From: Sternotherus odoratus
Lineage: Eukaryota > Chordata > Testudines > Kinosternidae
DNA length: 64,000 nt
Direction: 5' to 3'
Assembly: GCA_032164245.1 (NCBI GenBank)
Contig: JAVMKO010000003.1
Location: 31,867,390-31,931,389, forward strand
The position numbers were made by a program, and so were the translations under genes. The notes below the pieces were generated by a model. That model saw only the letters and a program-made list of their open reading frames with translations. It was not told the origin of the DNA and ran no database searches. Positions 1 to 13,410 of this stretch are shown here, in pieces (position 1 is the stretch's first letter; every line of letters begins with the position of its first letter).

Positions 1-42
1 GTCTCCTAGCTTAGGTGTCTCCTTTCCTAGTGTACTGATTCT

Positions 43-658
43 CAGGGCTGGCGACAGGAATTTTGGGGCCCGCTACGGCAGACCGTACGGGGCTCCCCCC
101 GGTCTCCCGCCGCCTGCGGGGCCCCCCCCCGCCAGTCTCCCGCCGCCCGAGGCCCCCCCCCCCGGCCGACCTCCCGCCGCCCGCGCCCCCCCCGCCGATC
201 TCCCGCGGGCCCCCCCCCGCCGGTCTCCTGACTCCCGCGGCCCCTCCCCCCCGGCCGACCTCCCGCCGCCCCCCCCGCCGCTCTCCTGCCTCCCGCGCCC
301 CCCCGCCAATCTCCCTCCCCCCGCGGCCGATCTCCTGCCTCCTGCGACCCCCCCCCCCGCCGATCTCCCGCCACCCGAGGCCCCCACCCCCGCCGGTCTC
401 CTACCTCCCGCGGGCCCCAACCCCCGCATGTGCTGTGGCCGCGTGGCCGGCTGGGAGAAGCAAAGGGGGGCGGGGGAGGCTGCTGGGTGCTGGGGGAGGG
501 GGCTGGTGAGCGCGGCAGTGGCTGCCCGAGCCGCGCCTCGCTCACAGCCCCGGCGACAACGGGTACAGCTGAGTACCGGCCCCGGACTTCAGGGGGCCCC
601 CCCTGAAGTCCGGGCCCGGTACAGCTGTACCCGTTGTACCCCCCTGTCGCCGGCCCTG
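43..658 (+). mobile_element. GC-rich non-autonomous hAT-like element, copy 1
   Basis: The element starts CAGGGCTGGCGACAGG and ends with the inverted form CCTGTCGCCGGCCCTG, so it has terminal inverted repeats of about 16 bp. It is flanked by an 8-bp near-duplication, CTGATTCT (35-42) and CTGATTCC (659-666), the target-site length of hAT transposons. The interior is a long C-rich block (about 110-420) of degenerate CCCGCCG units, then a G-rich stretch. Near the right end lies a small internal inverted repeat built on GTACAGCTGTAC. It encodes no transposase. The long open frames here reflect base composition. The same family recurs at 4672 and 8818. Confidence 0.8.
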
Positions 659-666
659 CTGATTCC

Positions 667-1999
667 TCCAAATTCCGTTCCAAGGCACCCATTTCTCCCC
701 ACTCATTGTATAGGGAGGTGAGGCACCTAACTCAGGCTTAGTGAGTCGCGGTGATTTTCTAGGGGTTTAGCTGGATTGATGATGTAATTGTCGTCCCCCA
801 TAAGTGCTCAGACATAAAGAGGGCCTCTCTAGGCTCAACACTTTCCTTCTCTACCCCTAGGGTATTTGCATCACTTGGGGAAAGCTGCCAGTGCATAAGA
901 TCAGGTACAAGTGTAACCAGACAGGCCACTCGAAGGGGTTGAGGGGAGAGGAACAGCTGTTCCAAGCATTCAGAGTTTTACATTCTACATAGCTGTGATG
1001 TGATCAAGGCCTCGAGACATTTATTATGTTGGAAGGAAGCCTTTTTTGGTTTTGAAGGTTGCTTACTCCACGTGCCTTATTTATTTAACTGGTATTCTGC
1101 TGTAATATCCTGAAGTGTGGTACCTAATTGATACTGCTGTCTTCAGACAATAGAAATACAACATATGAGAATCATACTATCCCTGTTTTTTGGCACAAAA
1201 GTCCTTTTAATAGCTACACTCTAGCTCAATAACATCAAGCTTCTGTGTGCATCTATAGCCAACGTATTCGGCAGTTTAGAATTAAGATAGCTGAGAAGCA
1301 TTGTTCAAGTCATATTTGCCTGTAGATTGTCCCGTCATTGATAAAGTTTGGCTTAAAATGTTGCATTTTTAATTTGATAAAGGATTTAAGTCAGCATCTA
1401 GAACCCCACCTTCAATTCTGGTCTAAGTGTCAAGAAAATACAGACATATTTGGACGAATATTCAAATAGGCACTACATAAATGATTAAGAGGCTGGAGAG
1501 GTTACTTATGAGGAAAGATTAAAACAATGAAATATGGATAACATGGCTAAGCAACAGATGGGGGGGGGGGATTCTACAGTCCGTATTTGGGTAAAACTCC
1601 CACTGAAATCATTGGTTCTTTGCTTGAAAGGAGACTAAGAGTGGTCAATGGTGGCTGAACATAACCATTTGGGATAGACCCAGAGAGGGAGAATAATTAA
1701 TAGCTAAATAGCAAAGAAAGAAAAATTAGCAAAAGCTTTCTGACATGGATAGCTTTAGTAGAACATTGTGGAATAATTGCAAAGTGGCAACTTGTGACCT
1801 GGGAGCTAGGAAACTAGCCAATTTTTGCCCTGATTTACCCCCATGCCACTTCAAGGAGTGGATTGAGATGTGAATTTATGGCAGAATTTGCCTCTATGAT
1901 TCAAATTTATTTATGGTGTTGTAACCATGTTGGTCCCTGAGGCTTTTGAATCACAGAGAGACAAGATAGATAAGGTACATTAGAAACTCAATTACAAAC
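667..1999. other. Intergenic stretch, no gene seen
   Basis: This is AT-rich non-coding sequence with no splice-bounded exon or conserved protein frame. The only notable features are a ten-base G run at 1561-1570 and stop-dense frames on both strands. Confidence 0.6.
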
Positions 2000-2375
2000 A
2001 TCAAGGTTACAAACTGACCGGTAATCTACACACCTCATTTGGATCCAGAAGTACACATTCCAGCAGCAGAGACAAAAAGAGCAAATACTGTGCAGCGCAG
2101 AGTTGTGTTAAACGTAAACGACTAAAAAAAAAATAAAGGAAAGTTTAAAAAAAGATTTGACATGGTAAGGAAACTGTTTCTGTGCTTGTTTAATTTAAAT
2201 TAAGATGGTTAAAAGCAGCATTTTTCTTCTGCATAAAGTTTCAAAGCTGTATTACGTCAAGTTCAGTTGTGAACTTCTGAAAGATCAACCATAATGTTTT
2301 GTTCAGAGTTACAAATACTTCATAGTTACGGACAACCTCCCTTCCTGAGGTGTTTGTAACTCTGAGGTTCTACTG
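2000..2375. mobile_element. Mariner/Tigger-like MITE, degraded left end
   Basis: The right end reads GTAACTCTGAGGTTCTACTG followed by TA (2376-2377), the reverse complement of a CAGTAGAACCTCAGAGTTAC terminus typical of TA-targeting mariner/Tigger-derived MITEs. The left end (gttacaaactgaccgg, about 2005) is recognisable but decayed. Its interior resembles, in inverted orientation, the right part of the larger element at 34953-36261: both contain a stretch around tttaatttaaat and GAAACAGTTTTC-like sequence. Confidence 0.6.
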
Positions 2376-2377
2376 TA

Positions 2378-2440
2378 ATATCTTTTACTGGAGCCAAGTT
2401 GATCCAATAAAAGACATTACCTCATCCACCCTGTGTCTGT
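2378..2440 (+). repeat. Fragment of an interspersed repeat (second copy at 33868)
   Basis: The stretch contains gatccaataaaagacatta followed by CCTCATCCACCCTGTGTCT. The same core, GTCCAATAAAATATATTACC, occurs at about 33910-33935. I recognise it as a repeat common in turtle genomes but cannot name the family. Confidence 0.45.
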
Positions 2441-3889
2441 GATTTAAAGGTATTTTTTACTAATGGCCTGAAACCAGTTGTATAGTTGTTACTTGTGGAG
2501 TCATGTGGGGATTCATGCAGATGGCCATGGATGTGGTGATATGGATGGAGATTTCAATTTCTACATGAAGAGGCTGCATGTGAATTGGAAGTGGACCTGG
2601 ACTATGAAGGGAGGTCAGCGAAAAGAAGCTGCAGGATAGGAGGGAGGAGAAGAATCAGAAGTTTGACTCAAAGCCAAAGTCACTGGGTGGGCCAGGTCAG
2701 TGTGAGAATACTGTACCTCCTTGATATGGCAGCATGGAAGTAGAAATGTTATCCAGTTAAAATAAGGTAGCTTGTGTGCCAGGGACCTGAGCCCACTTCC
2801 TGTCTCATTCTTGGTCTGAACTCAGCTGGCCAGAGGCAATAAGCTATTCTAAAGAATTGCAGCAGTAGCAAAGGGTAGGAGTTAAGTGTTCCAACTGTTG
2901 CCATTCCTAAACTGGTCTCAGGTGTCTGTTCTGGGCCGAAGATCTTGTTCAGATATTAAGAAATCCGGACGCGTTAAACTTTTGCTTCAACCTTATTCCT
3001 TCAGACATTGATGGGCAGAAATCATTTAGCCCCTGCACCAAAGGTGACTCTGCAGAATTGCATCATACCCCGTTGTTCTGGGAAGAGCTACCAGCTGCTA
3101 GCTACATACTAACAGTTCATTATTCTAAAGCACATTTGCGTATGTCTATAAGCTCATCCAGTGCTGAAAGTGTGAGGTAATTTATTGGAATATCCACATA
3201 CTATAAATGATATGCACTGATGTACATGCTAAACAAAACCTGAATGTAGAGCCCTGCATGGAACTATTTTTAAAAAATATTTTCCTGTCCTGCCCCACAA
3301 TACTCATTCTGACTCCCACCCGCTCCTGCATTGTTTCTTGCATTTTTATCTTCCTCCCACCTGCAAAAACCTTAGATCTTGCAAATCCCGTAAGAGAGAG
3401 AGAGAGTCCCCCATTCTAACAAAACAAAAACAAACAAAAAACAAACAAAAACATCAAACCCAAAACAAAAAAAAAAACCACAATTTTTTCAGATGCAATT
3501 TTTACCACTAAAAGAATAAAGCAAATCTTGCTTAAACCGTGTAAAAATACTTTAGCTCCTGTTATAATAGACATCAAATCTCTTTTTATCCCTCGCTTAA
3601 ATTTAAGTACTAAAACCTTTATTTAAAAAAAGATTTAGTGTTTTTCCACAAATGGCTGGGGTTTGTCCTTTTTGCCCACCTTGCCTAAAACAAAGTACGT
3701 TTTATCCTCACCTTCTATTACGGAAGAGGGTCTTGTGGGACCTGTGCATTTCCACTCCCGCTGCAGGGGTCTACCTGAATGGACCTGAATAGTGGGAAGA
3801 TGCATAGTGCCTTACAGTATCAGACTAGTCAAAATTCTGACCCCAACTGTCAGACACTTCAGATTGTGAAGTTATTTGAGTCAAACTAC
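2441..3889. other. Intergenic stretch with an A/C simple repeat
   Basis: No gene is visible. The stretch 3417-3475 is a degenerate CAAAA simple repeat preceded by a short GAGAGAGAG run. Short frames here have no recognisable protein. Confidence 0.5.
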
Positions 3890-3894
3890 ATCTT

Positions 3895-4173
3895 ATGTTA
3901 GTCTAGATTTGCAACTCCCTCCCATCAAAACTTATGTCACTTGGGGGTATGAATATTCCACCCCGTGAGTGATCTAAATTACGCCGGCAGAAGGGCTAAT
4001 GTGCACAGCTTCTCCTGCTGACTTCGCTACAGCTGCTCATTTGGGGTGAATTAATTATGCTGAAGGGAGAGCTCTCTCCCATTGGCGTACAGCGGCTATG
4101 CAAGAGATCTTTAAGTGGCACAACTGCATCAGTACAGCTGTGCCTCTAAGCTCTCTAGAGTAGATGTAGCCTA
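3895..4173. mobile_element. Degenerate MITE with TCTAGAT / ATGTAGCC ends
   Basis: The left end reads tagtctagatttgcaac and the right end gagtagatgtagcctaa. They form imperfect inverted termini of the GTCTACACT type seen intact at 19961 and 46495. The interior contains TCTCTCCCATTGGCGTACAG, typical of these reptile MITEs. The decay of the ends keeps this tentative. Confidence 0.4.
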
Positions 4174-4671
4174 AGTGGTCTGTATAGATTGTTTAACCTG
4201 CTTGTGTGCACTAAAGGATGCCTACTGTGCTTTAACAGAGTGCTGTTTGAAACTGTACTATGTTAAAGTGCACTAGGAAACATTCCAAGCCAATTATGCA
4301 TTAAATGTATAGTACTGTAATAGGTGATGTGTATATATATTACTCATTATAATATATACAAAGAAGAGAAAGTACCAATCTCACTCCCTGCATTCAGTTT
4401 TTGGATATCTACCTAAAACTCAACTTGCTAAAAATGCACTTAGAAAAATTAAATTAATCAACCCCCCAAAACAGAAGCTCTAGGTATGTCAGTGGTAGTT
4501 TTCCCAATAATTTCAGTGGGTTTTGGATTAGGTCCTTAGATAGCAGAATGGCAACTGAGACTTTAACATACATTTATCTAAAAATAATTGGCCTATGCTT
4601 GTGTATACTGGTGAGTGTGTATTACAGGTCCTCCTCTGTGCCCAATCCACAGAGAATATGGGCATCAGACA

Positions 4672-5173
4672 CAGGGCCGGTGACAGAAATTTGGGGGCCC
4701 CCTACTCTGATCGTTTGGGGGCCCCCAGTCCAGCTGGCACTTCCCTCCCCCAGCTGACAGTGGCCGGGGGGGGCCCTCGCCCAGCCGCCCCCCCCAGCTG
4801 ACAGCAGCTGGGGGGGGAAGCCCAGCCGGGGCCCCCCCCAGCCCAGCCGGCGCTCCCCCCCCCAGCTGACAACAGCTGGCGGCAGTGTGGGGTCCTGCGG
4901 CAGCGCGAGCCGCCCTTGCTGCTCCCCCCCCTCCCCGCGCACACTTTCTCCCCCGGACTGCGCCGCTGCCGCCGGCCAGGCTCACTGCTCCTGCCGGGGA
5001 CACGCGTGCTCGTCCGCTCCGGAGGAGAGCCGCGCCGCCTCCCCGCCCCTTCCCCGCTCTCTAGGCCCGGCGACAAGGGGGAATGACTACGGGTACAGCT
5101 GTGTACCGGGGCCCCCCTAAAGTCCGGGGCCCGGTACAGCTCTACCCATAGTACCCCCCTGTCACCGGCCCTG
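4672..5173 (+). mobile_element. GC-rich non-autonomous hAT-like element, copy 2
   Basis: The ends are CAGGGCCGGTGACAG and CTGTCACCGGCCCTG, a perfect 15-bp inverted pair. The element is flanked on both sides by the identical 8-bp duplication ATCAGACA (4664-4671 and 5174-5181), which fixes it as a hAT-type insertion. The interior has repeated CCCCAGCTGACAG modules in C-rich context, then a palindromic GTACAGCT section near the right end. No transposase is encoded. Copy 3 at 8818 carries the same modules in the opposite orientation. Confidence 0.88.
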
Positions 5174-5181
5174 ATCAGACA

Positions 5182-7199
5182 TATGGGGTACACTAGTTAT
5201 CATACTTTGCATTTAATTGGTGGGTCTGGAGACAATTTACACACACATTAATGAGTTAGGTAAGTATGAGATCTGGGAAAATGTATTTGTGAACATTCTC
5301 TGTGTTCTAAATTGAAATTCACCTTGATAAAATTCACTAGCCCCTTTATTTGTCATGAACATTTGTATGAGCATGATTGAATTCACAGAAAGAAAATGTG
5401 TTTTATATATTCAATACACTTTGTATTTGCACTGGTAGTGTCCACGTTGCCATCCTGAAACACTTTTGTAGAGTGAGGAGGTGAAAAGGAAAGAGGCTAG
5501 TTTTAGATGAGGAGGAGAATAGCTGTAAACAAAATAAAAACGAGCAGCAGCAGGAAGGAGGTGGTGGAGCGTGTGTGAGAACTTCCAAAGAGACCGTGAC
5601 ATGGGGGGAAAGTTCCACTCTCTAAACTCTCTCTTCCTTTCTTCCTTTTTCCTTATGTGGTGATGAGGAGTGTTTCCCACCAGGATTCGTACCCAGTGCT
5701 AATCTGTTTAGGTATTTGTTGTGTACTGCTGTCACCTTAGTCACATGGGGGCTGTTGCTGCTTGCTGCCTAGATAACCTTTATAAACAGGAACAGTGCCT
5801 GAAGAAACTGAAGGGAACTGAATGTCTCATATCAGGAGGGTGACAGACATAGCAGGAGGCCTAGGAAACTTTAGGATACTTAACCGTTTCCTCTCCTCTT
5901 TCAAATAAGATAGAGCAGTTTCTCTGGCTACCCACTTGGATCCCAGATTTAATAATAATACTGAGTTGCAGATTGAGGGAGAGGAGAAGAAAAGAGCCTT
6001 ATTTATTGACTAGGTAATGGACTTTGCAGTCACTTTTCCCTGTCACAGTCATACCACAAAATTACTACAAGCTAAGCAGCTGTGAAGGACCTTCAGGTGG
6101 ATTTTCCATGATTTTTCAGTGCACAGATCCACTATCATACAATGGTCCCCAAAAAACCGTATCCAATGACCACATGAATAATTGGTATTACTGCATAGTT
6201 TGAAATGGCTTTTCAAATAGGTCATCCCCCAAATCATAGAAAACTGTCAATATGCTAGGAACCTTTGAAGAAATCAAGAGTTAAAAGACAGAATTTTAAA
6301 ATCCATTTGCAAACTGGGAGGATGTGTCAGTTCCTTAGGAACAGGAGAGAGGTAAACCAAGGGATATATATATAAAGACCTAAACAAACAGCTGAATGTG
6401 CACCTAGCAGCATTCAGATGCCCAGTGATCACCTTGGGATACTTGGTGCAAACACTGTCGGGGTGACAGGGACACTTTCCCCTTCCTTGCCAAATTTTTA
6501 TTATCTCTACTAAGCCTCTCCAGGGCTAATATATTTTCTCTCCTGGTTTCTTCCCTGTACTCACCATCCAGATTTTGATGTGTGGTTGCACCACTACTCA
6601 AGTATCCCAGAACTAAAAGCCCTTCAACCTAGTACAGCTCAGAAGATCTTCATAAAGATCAGTGGTAAAAGGGTAATTACAAAGGCCCAGATTTTGCAAG
6701 GTACTTAAGCACATGCCCAACTTTAAGCACCGGAATAATCCTATTGTTACCTTGTTCAATGTGGGCAAAAGAAAGTGCATCCTGAGGAAGAGGATGAATT
6801 TCTACATTTCTGAGGGCCAGGGATCTGGGTGGAAGCAACCTTGAGTTTTCCGAGGAAGCCTGGTATGTTTGAGACAGTTATGTCCTTTTGGTATCACATT
6901 TGATGATAGCAGTCTGGATTCTTTTTGGAGAGTAGGCACTTCCTGTGCTTAAAGTTCATCACCTCCATATTACAAATGCTATTTCCCTCTCATCCCTTCC
7001 TGTATCTGCCAATATCCCTATCATGCAACATGCCCCATTCCACCCCATGAGCTTCCCTTATTGTTTTTCTGCCCCACCCTGTTCCTAGTGTCATGTTGAT
7101 GTACAACCAGGAGCACAGAAAAGAAGTGAGGTCACAGGAGGGGATAGTACTTTTGTAGTGATAACCAGGAGGTGATAGACAGCAGTACTCTTAAGGCAC
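5182..7199. other. Intergenic stretch, no gene seen
   Basis: No exon, RNA gene or complete mobile element is recognised. At 6683-6740 lies a half-copy of the CACATGC/AACTTTAAGCA palindromic repeat that recurs inverted at about 56560-56610. Open frames at 5403-5680 and 6049-6601 look like chance. Confidence 0.5.
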
Positions 7200-7780
7200 T
7201 TAAGGCTAACTTTTAGGCACCACTGATATTCATGAAACCACCACTCAGCTGCCACCTAACCCTGTAGGTGACAAAGTTTCTGCTGGTGGACATGTGCAAA
7301 GCTGTCTGAGTTCTGACACCAATTGCTTGGTGCCTTAGCTCATGCCTAAGCCCCAGTGGGATTCTCAAACCATGTCTTCCCCAGTTCCTCTCTCCTGCAG
7401 GGCCCAATCTAGTAGGCGTGCTCACAGCACACCTAATCTTCACAGAAGACAGCTGGGAACAAGCAGGTCAGGAATTTGGGGGACTGGCTAAGTATGCATG
7501 TTCCCCAGCATATCCAAAAGCCTAGCAGATAGGACACTCCCCTGAGATGTTGAAGATCCAGATTTGAATTCTCTCCTTTGGAACCAGGACTTGAATTCAA
7601 GGTTCCCACATTGACAGTGAGTACTCTAACCCCACCAGGCTAGTGGGTGTTGTGGGGCAGAGCTCTCTCAGTCTCTCCTATTAAAATTAGCTATTCATTC
7701 AGGGCAGGGACTTGTGCCCTGACCACTAGGCTATAAAGTCTCTTTGCTTTTTCACAGTACAGAACAGGGCTGACCTGAAC
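7200..7780. repeat. Ancient palindromic repeat with tRNA-like halves
   Basis: The block around 7531-7590 (CCTAGCAGATAGGACACTCC, then GATCCAGATTTGAATTCTC) resembles a degraded tRNA A-box/B-box head. It is followed by an inverted counterpart at about 7586-7650 (GGACTTGAATTCAAGG, then GAGTACTCTAACC). I recognise this head-to-head arrangement from reptile genomes. The flanking 7211-7445 and 8365-8400 blocks share TTAGGCACC and TTTGTGGATCTGGGCC motifs of the same repeat complex. Confidence 0.45.
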
Positions 7781-8809
7781 TAGGTGCCTACTGTTGCAAA
7801 AACTGCTTCGTCCCTTTGGAGGCTTATCCCAATATTACCCTCAAAGGACAGGCATGACTCAGTAGGCTTTTGGAAAACAGGTTTATTGCTTAGCAAAAAG
7901 GAGCCAAAAGGGGTTAACACCCAAAAACAACTGGCTCAACTCTATACATGGTTGAGGCCTTCTTATACTCCAGTGTGGATAAGGGAGGGGGGCTTTCAAT
8001 ACACGTACACGAGTGAGAACACTTAATGGCTATCACACCCTTTGTTTGGTATTAATCTATTCCATTTACCTGTCTGGAACTTTTTAAAGACAGGAGGTTC
8101 AGGGTACTTAGACACTGTGTTTCCTGCCTTGTGAAAAGCACAGTTGGGGCAGGGTGAAAATGAGTTTAAGATACATGCAGGGCAGGGATCAGGAATGCAT
8201 AGATAAGGAGTGAGAATATAGTCTAAGACTGTTTTTAAAACCATACTACACAACATTCATAATACAGTTGTTTCTAAATTTCATTATTCTAACACTACCT
8301 CTAGGAGATGGCTCTCAGCTAAGAATCCCCAGCAGAGACAGGTGCATCCCTCCAGCCCATCAGTCAGGTACCTCAAGCCCTTTGTGGATCTGGGCCTTAA
8401 GTTCCATTCTTTTCCTCTGCATTTTACCCCTGGCTACTGTAGGTGAGTCCCTGCTCAGCTTGCTGTTTTCTTTGAATCTCTTTCTCAGGTGCTTTTTTAC
8501 TCTGCCCACAAAAGACATGGGGAGCCTCTACACTGAACTCGGGACTATGAGTTCCACTGGACAGCAGGGTGCCTAGCATTTAGGCATTGGACCTCTGGGC
8601 ATTGGATGCCATTGTCAGCTGTGTGAATCTAGCCCTAACTCTTTCACTGCCTTTCAACTTATGTACCTTGCTTGTCTGCCACCTCACATTGGACATGATT
8701 CAATACCCACTTTCCTCTGCCTTCAACGGGAGTTGGATCAGGCCTGCCTAACTGCATGTTGTGTCGTTTAGGCTTTGTTGCAGCCCAGGAGCCAAAGCCC
8801 TGTGGGTAT
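7781..8809. other. Intergenic, partly repeat-like, no gene seen
   Basis: The 7850-8030 part (CAGGTTTATTGCTTAGCAA) looks like the antisense polyadenylation end of an old LTR-type element, but I could not delimit it. The rest is non-coding without recognisable exons. Confidence 0.35.
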
Positions 8810-8817
8810 GTTTGCAC

Positions 8818-9267
8818 CAGGGCCGGCGACAGGGGGGTACTACGGGTAGAGCTGTACTGGGCCCCGGACTTTAGGGGGGCCCCGGTACACAGCAGTACCC
8901 GTCGTCATCCCCCCTTGTCGCCGGGCCTGGAGAGCGGGGAAGGGGCGGGGAGGCGGCGCGGCTCTCCTCCGGAGCGGACGAGCGCGCGTGTCCCCGGCAG
9001 GAGCAGAGAGCCCGGCCGGCGGCAGCGGCGCAGTCCGGGTGAGAAAGTGTGGGGGGGTGGGTGGGGGAGCAGCAAGGGCGGCTCGCACTCCCGCAGGACC
9101 CCGCACTGCTGCCAGCCGCTGTCAGCTGGGGGGGGAGCGCCGGCTGGGCTGGGCCCCCCCCCCCAGCCGCTGTCAGCTGGGGGGGGGGGGGGGGAAGTGC
9201 CAGCTGGGCTGGGGGGGGGCCCAAATGATCAGAGTAGGGGGCCCCCAAATTTCTGTCACCGGCCCTG
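8818..9267 (-). mobile_element. GC-rich non-autonomous hAT-like element, copy 3 (inverted)
   Basis: The ends are CAGGGCCGGCGACAG and CTGTCACCGGCCCTG, flanked by a perfect 8-bp duplication GTTTGCAC (8810-8817 and 9268-9275). Relative to copy 2 the interior is reversed: the GTAGAGCTGTAC palindromic section lies at the left and the G-rich CAGCTGGGGGGG modules at the right. The right half carries runs of up to 14 consecutive G at about 9180-9194, favouring G-quadruplex formation. It has no coding capacity. Confidence 0.88.
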
Positions 9268-9275
9268 GTTTGCAC

Positions 9276-10560
9276 ACAACTAACATCTCCTACTACATAC
9301 ACCCTGAATAAAGGGCCTGCAGTTGAAGAGATCTTGAGTGTAATCTAAGACAGACAGGGCAGGCTGCACATTCCTATGGTCAGTTTTTTAAAGACAGTAA
9401 ATATACGACAAGGCACTAAAAGCAGAGGGTGTAATCAGAACTTAACAGTACCCCTGAAAACCAACACCCCCATCCAAAAATACAACAGGAGACAAGAGGG
9501 AGCCATGGGTGAGTTGTTGCTCTTATATATTATGTGTTAATTACTTTAACAGCTGTCTCTGTGCCAACAACCTACATTCATTGCACATACCCTCATACCA
9601 CCTCATCTCCCTATAGAGATGTAACCGATTTGGTTGACCACCCCCTGCTGGACAGTTGACAAACTGCTCAAAGAGGTTCCCTGTGTTGATTCCCACATAT
9701 TTGCTCTTGCTGGGCAGAATATGGTCACTGGGCACAAACTTCAGGTGCAGACCTCATGTCTGACACCCCTCTTGGCAGTGGGGCCCTGCAGTTCAATTGT
9801 CTCAGCCATGAAACTACTATCACCTTCCGAACCCTCTCCAGCAGCTCTTTCATGTTTTCCAGATCCCAACAAAGGTGGGAGCGTTCTGGGTTACAGTTTA
9901 CCTCTTCAGGGAGACACAATAGTGAAAACAAGAAGACAAACTTTGTAAATCATGATTACTGTTTACTTAGGTAGCATGAGAAATACACAGATCTATACAA
10001 AACAATAAACACACCCATAGGCATTTCCCTCCCTCAGGTTCCTTTCCACTCCAGACAGTTCTTGAGTTTTTAGGACAGGATCCTTCTCTTGCAGTTCATG
10101 GTTTCTCCTCAGAATCACAATACCTTTCTAAGTCAGCTACTTTATCTGCCCTTGGACAGTCCCTCAGTTAAACCAGACCCTCCAGCTGCAAAAATCCTCC
10201 CCAAAGCATCCTGTCTCAGTAAATCTCTTGAGTTTATGTCTCACCAACAATACCTGGTTCTTTATTCTGCAGCTGGGAATTTTTCTCTCTCAAGACCCCT
10301 GCAGAGAAACTTGGTTGAACTGGTTTCTCTAGCCTTCAAGGTTTCCTTAGCCTTTCCCTAGCCTTCCCACCTGAAGAAAATGACCATTTAAAGGTCTAAT
10401 GACCCACCACTGTATCTTGTCTGGGAGAGACAAGCTACAGCCCTGTCAGCAAATGGTGGATTCCACATCCACATCAAACCATTCCCTCATACAGCAATTT
10501 CATACTAACAACTTGATAATATCAAGTAGAATTCATAAATTGTACATAGACAAATTCCCC
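9276..10560. repeat. LTR-like repeat-derived stretch, unclassified
   Basis: No gene is seen. The stretch has antisense polyadenylation-like signals, TC-rich blocks (10080-10380) and ends near AGATTGTCACAA (10552-10572). That terminus resembles the TGTCACA ends of the two related LTR-like copies at 40497 and 58370. The assignment is tentative and no internal retroviral coding region is visible. Confidence 0.3.
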
Positions 10561-10880
10561 AGATTGTCACAATAGCTCTAACTCTATCTAATTTACTTTG
10601 TAATTCATGGCTAGCTATTGTAAAATAATTCTAATCTATAGTTTACACCTGTCATTCACGGTTGTGATATCAGAGTAGGGAATTGTGATCGCATTATTTT
10701 AAAATACCAAATAATACAAACTATCAACTTAAAAATTCAAGGTGCTGGTCAGCTATGAGTTTCTACAATGCTCCTTTATACCTATCCCAGCTTTTCAGTT
10801 TTTATTTTTTTTCCTTGGGCTGAATCTTAGAAAGAGAGGGAAGAGGAAAATTGCTTCAAATTTAGCTTTAAAAAGATGTA

Positions 10881-11190
10881 CCGTATTTTTCGTCCCATAG
10901 GACGCTCCGGCGTATAAGACGCCCCCGCGTTTTCGGACCAAAAAAAAAAAAAAAAAAAAGCGCCGCTTTTTTCGCGCCGCTCTCCCGTCCCCGCCGCGCG
11001 GGCGGGCTGCTGGGAGCGCGCCGCTCTCCCGTCCCCGCCGCGCGGGCGGGCTGCTGGGAGAGCGGCGCGAAAAAAGCGGCGCTTTTTTTTTTTTTTTGGT
11101 CCGGCCGATATTCGGCGTATAAGACGCCCCCCCTAATAGTGAAAGTATTTTTGGGGGTTAAAAAGGCGTCTTATACGCCGAAAAATACGG
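10881..11190. mobile_element. TA-flanked MITE with a long hairpin and duplicated GC core
   Basis: The ends are CCGTATTTTTCG and the exact inverse CGAAAAATACGG. They are flanked by TA dinucleotides (10879-10880 and 11191-11192), as expected for Tc1/mariner-type insertion. Subterminal GCGTATAAGACGCC blocks are also inverted. Inside is a second inverted repeat: A-tract, GCGCCGC, TTTTTTCGCGCCGCTCTCCC and its mirror. It encloses a 44-bp GC-rich unit present twice in tandem (10973-11016 and 11017-11060). It has no coding capacity. Confidence 0.8.
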
Positions 11191-11199
11191 TAATTTTAA

Positions 11200-12670
<1,471 letters not shown>

Positions 12671-13410
12671 TGATTTACAAGAAGCATCATGTAGTTTGTT
12701 ATGCCAGGCACCAGAAACTCTTATGAGGTACAAAGGGCACCCAACTTCCAATGCAATCAGTAGGAAATAGGGGCACTCAGATATGGCCCTTAGTATGTAT
12801 ATTTTTTCTGCCTCTGTATACCCTTACATAACATATACATGCATATTCCTTATACGTTACATACTGTGCATAGAGGAGGCAGAAACACCTCTTTTTTTTA
12901 ACCAGCAAGTTAACTGATGGATGATTAAGCTTTTGGAGGCAAGTGAGTAGGAGCTGGGCTCTTTCTTTCTTCCCATGTTAACAAGGCTTTTTTGATATAG
13001 TTGACATGGCTTAACATATGGCAATGATGTTCTTTATAATCCAGGCAGCCTTTGAGGAGGCATTGGGGAGGCTCAATTTACAGCTCAAGGCACCAGGAGG
13101 ATCTTATGTCTCCACTAATAAGAATTTAAAGTATATGGCTCCTCACTGGCCTTTGAAGTCATTATTGTTCTTTAAGTTTCACCTACACACAAAAAATAAG
13201 ATTTTTAAATTGTTTCCTAATCCTTGACTTGGGCCCCTTTCACGCAGAACGTGACACTGGGGGGCAATCTTTACCTTTAGGTCAACATTTTTAGGAGAGA
13301 GATCTGTTCCCAGCTCAAAAAATAATATTAAAAAAAAAAATAACATGGCAGATTTTCCCCCTTTAGATTACACTTTCACACCTATTAGACTGACCTCACT
13401 CCTGGGAGAA

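Noticed and set aside
42..721. Long Pro/Arg/Gly-rich open frames on both strands and a CpG-island-like appearance
   Set aside because: They lie in a hAT-like element with inverted ends and an 8-bp flank pair. The frames are composition artefacts of C- and G-runs, and equally long frames occur on both strands.
4622..5193. Overlapping 77-163 codon frames on both strands
   Set aside because: They fall within the second GC-rich hAT-like copy; no domain or splice structure supports a gene.
8756..9311. A 175-codon frame and others that could suggest a small secreted or GC-rich protein
   Set aside because: They read through the third GC-rich hAT-like copy and its target duplications, so they cannot be a native gene.
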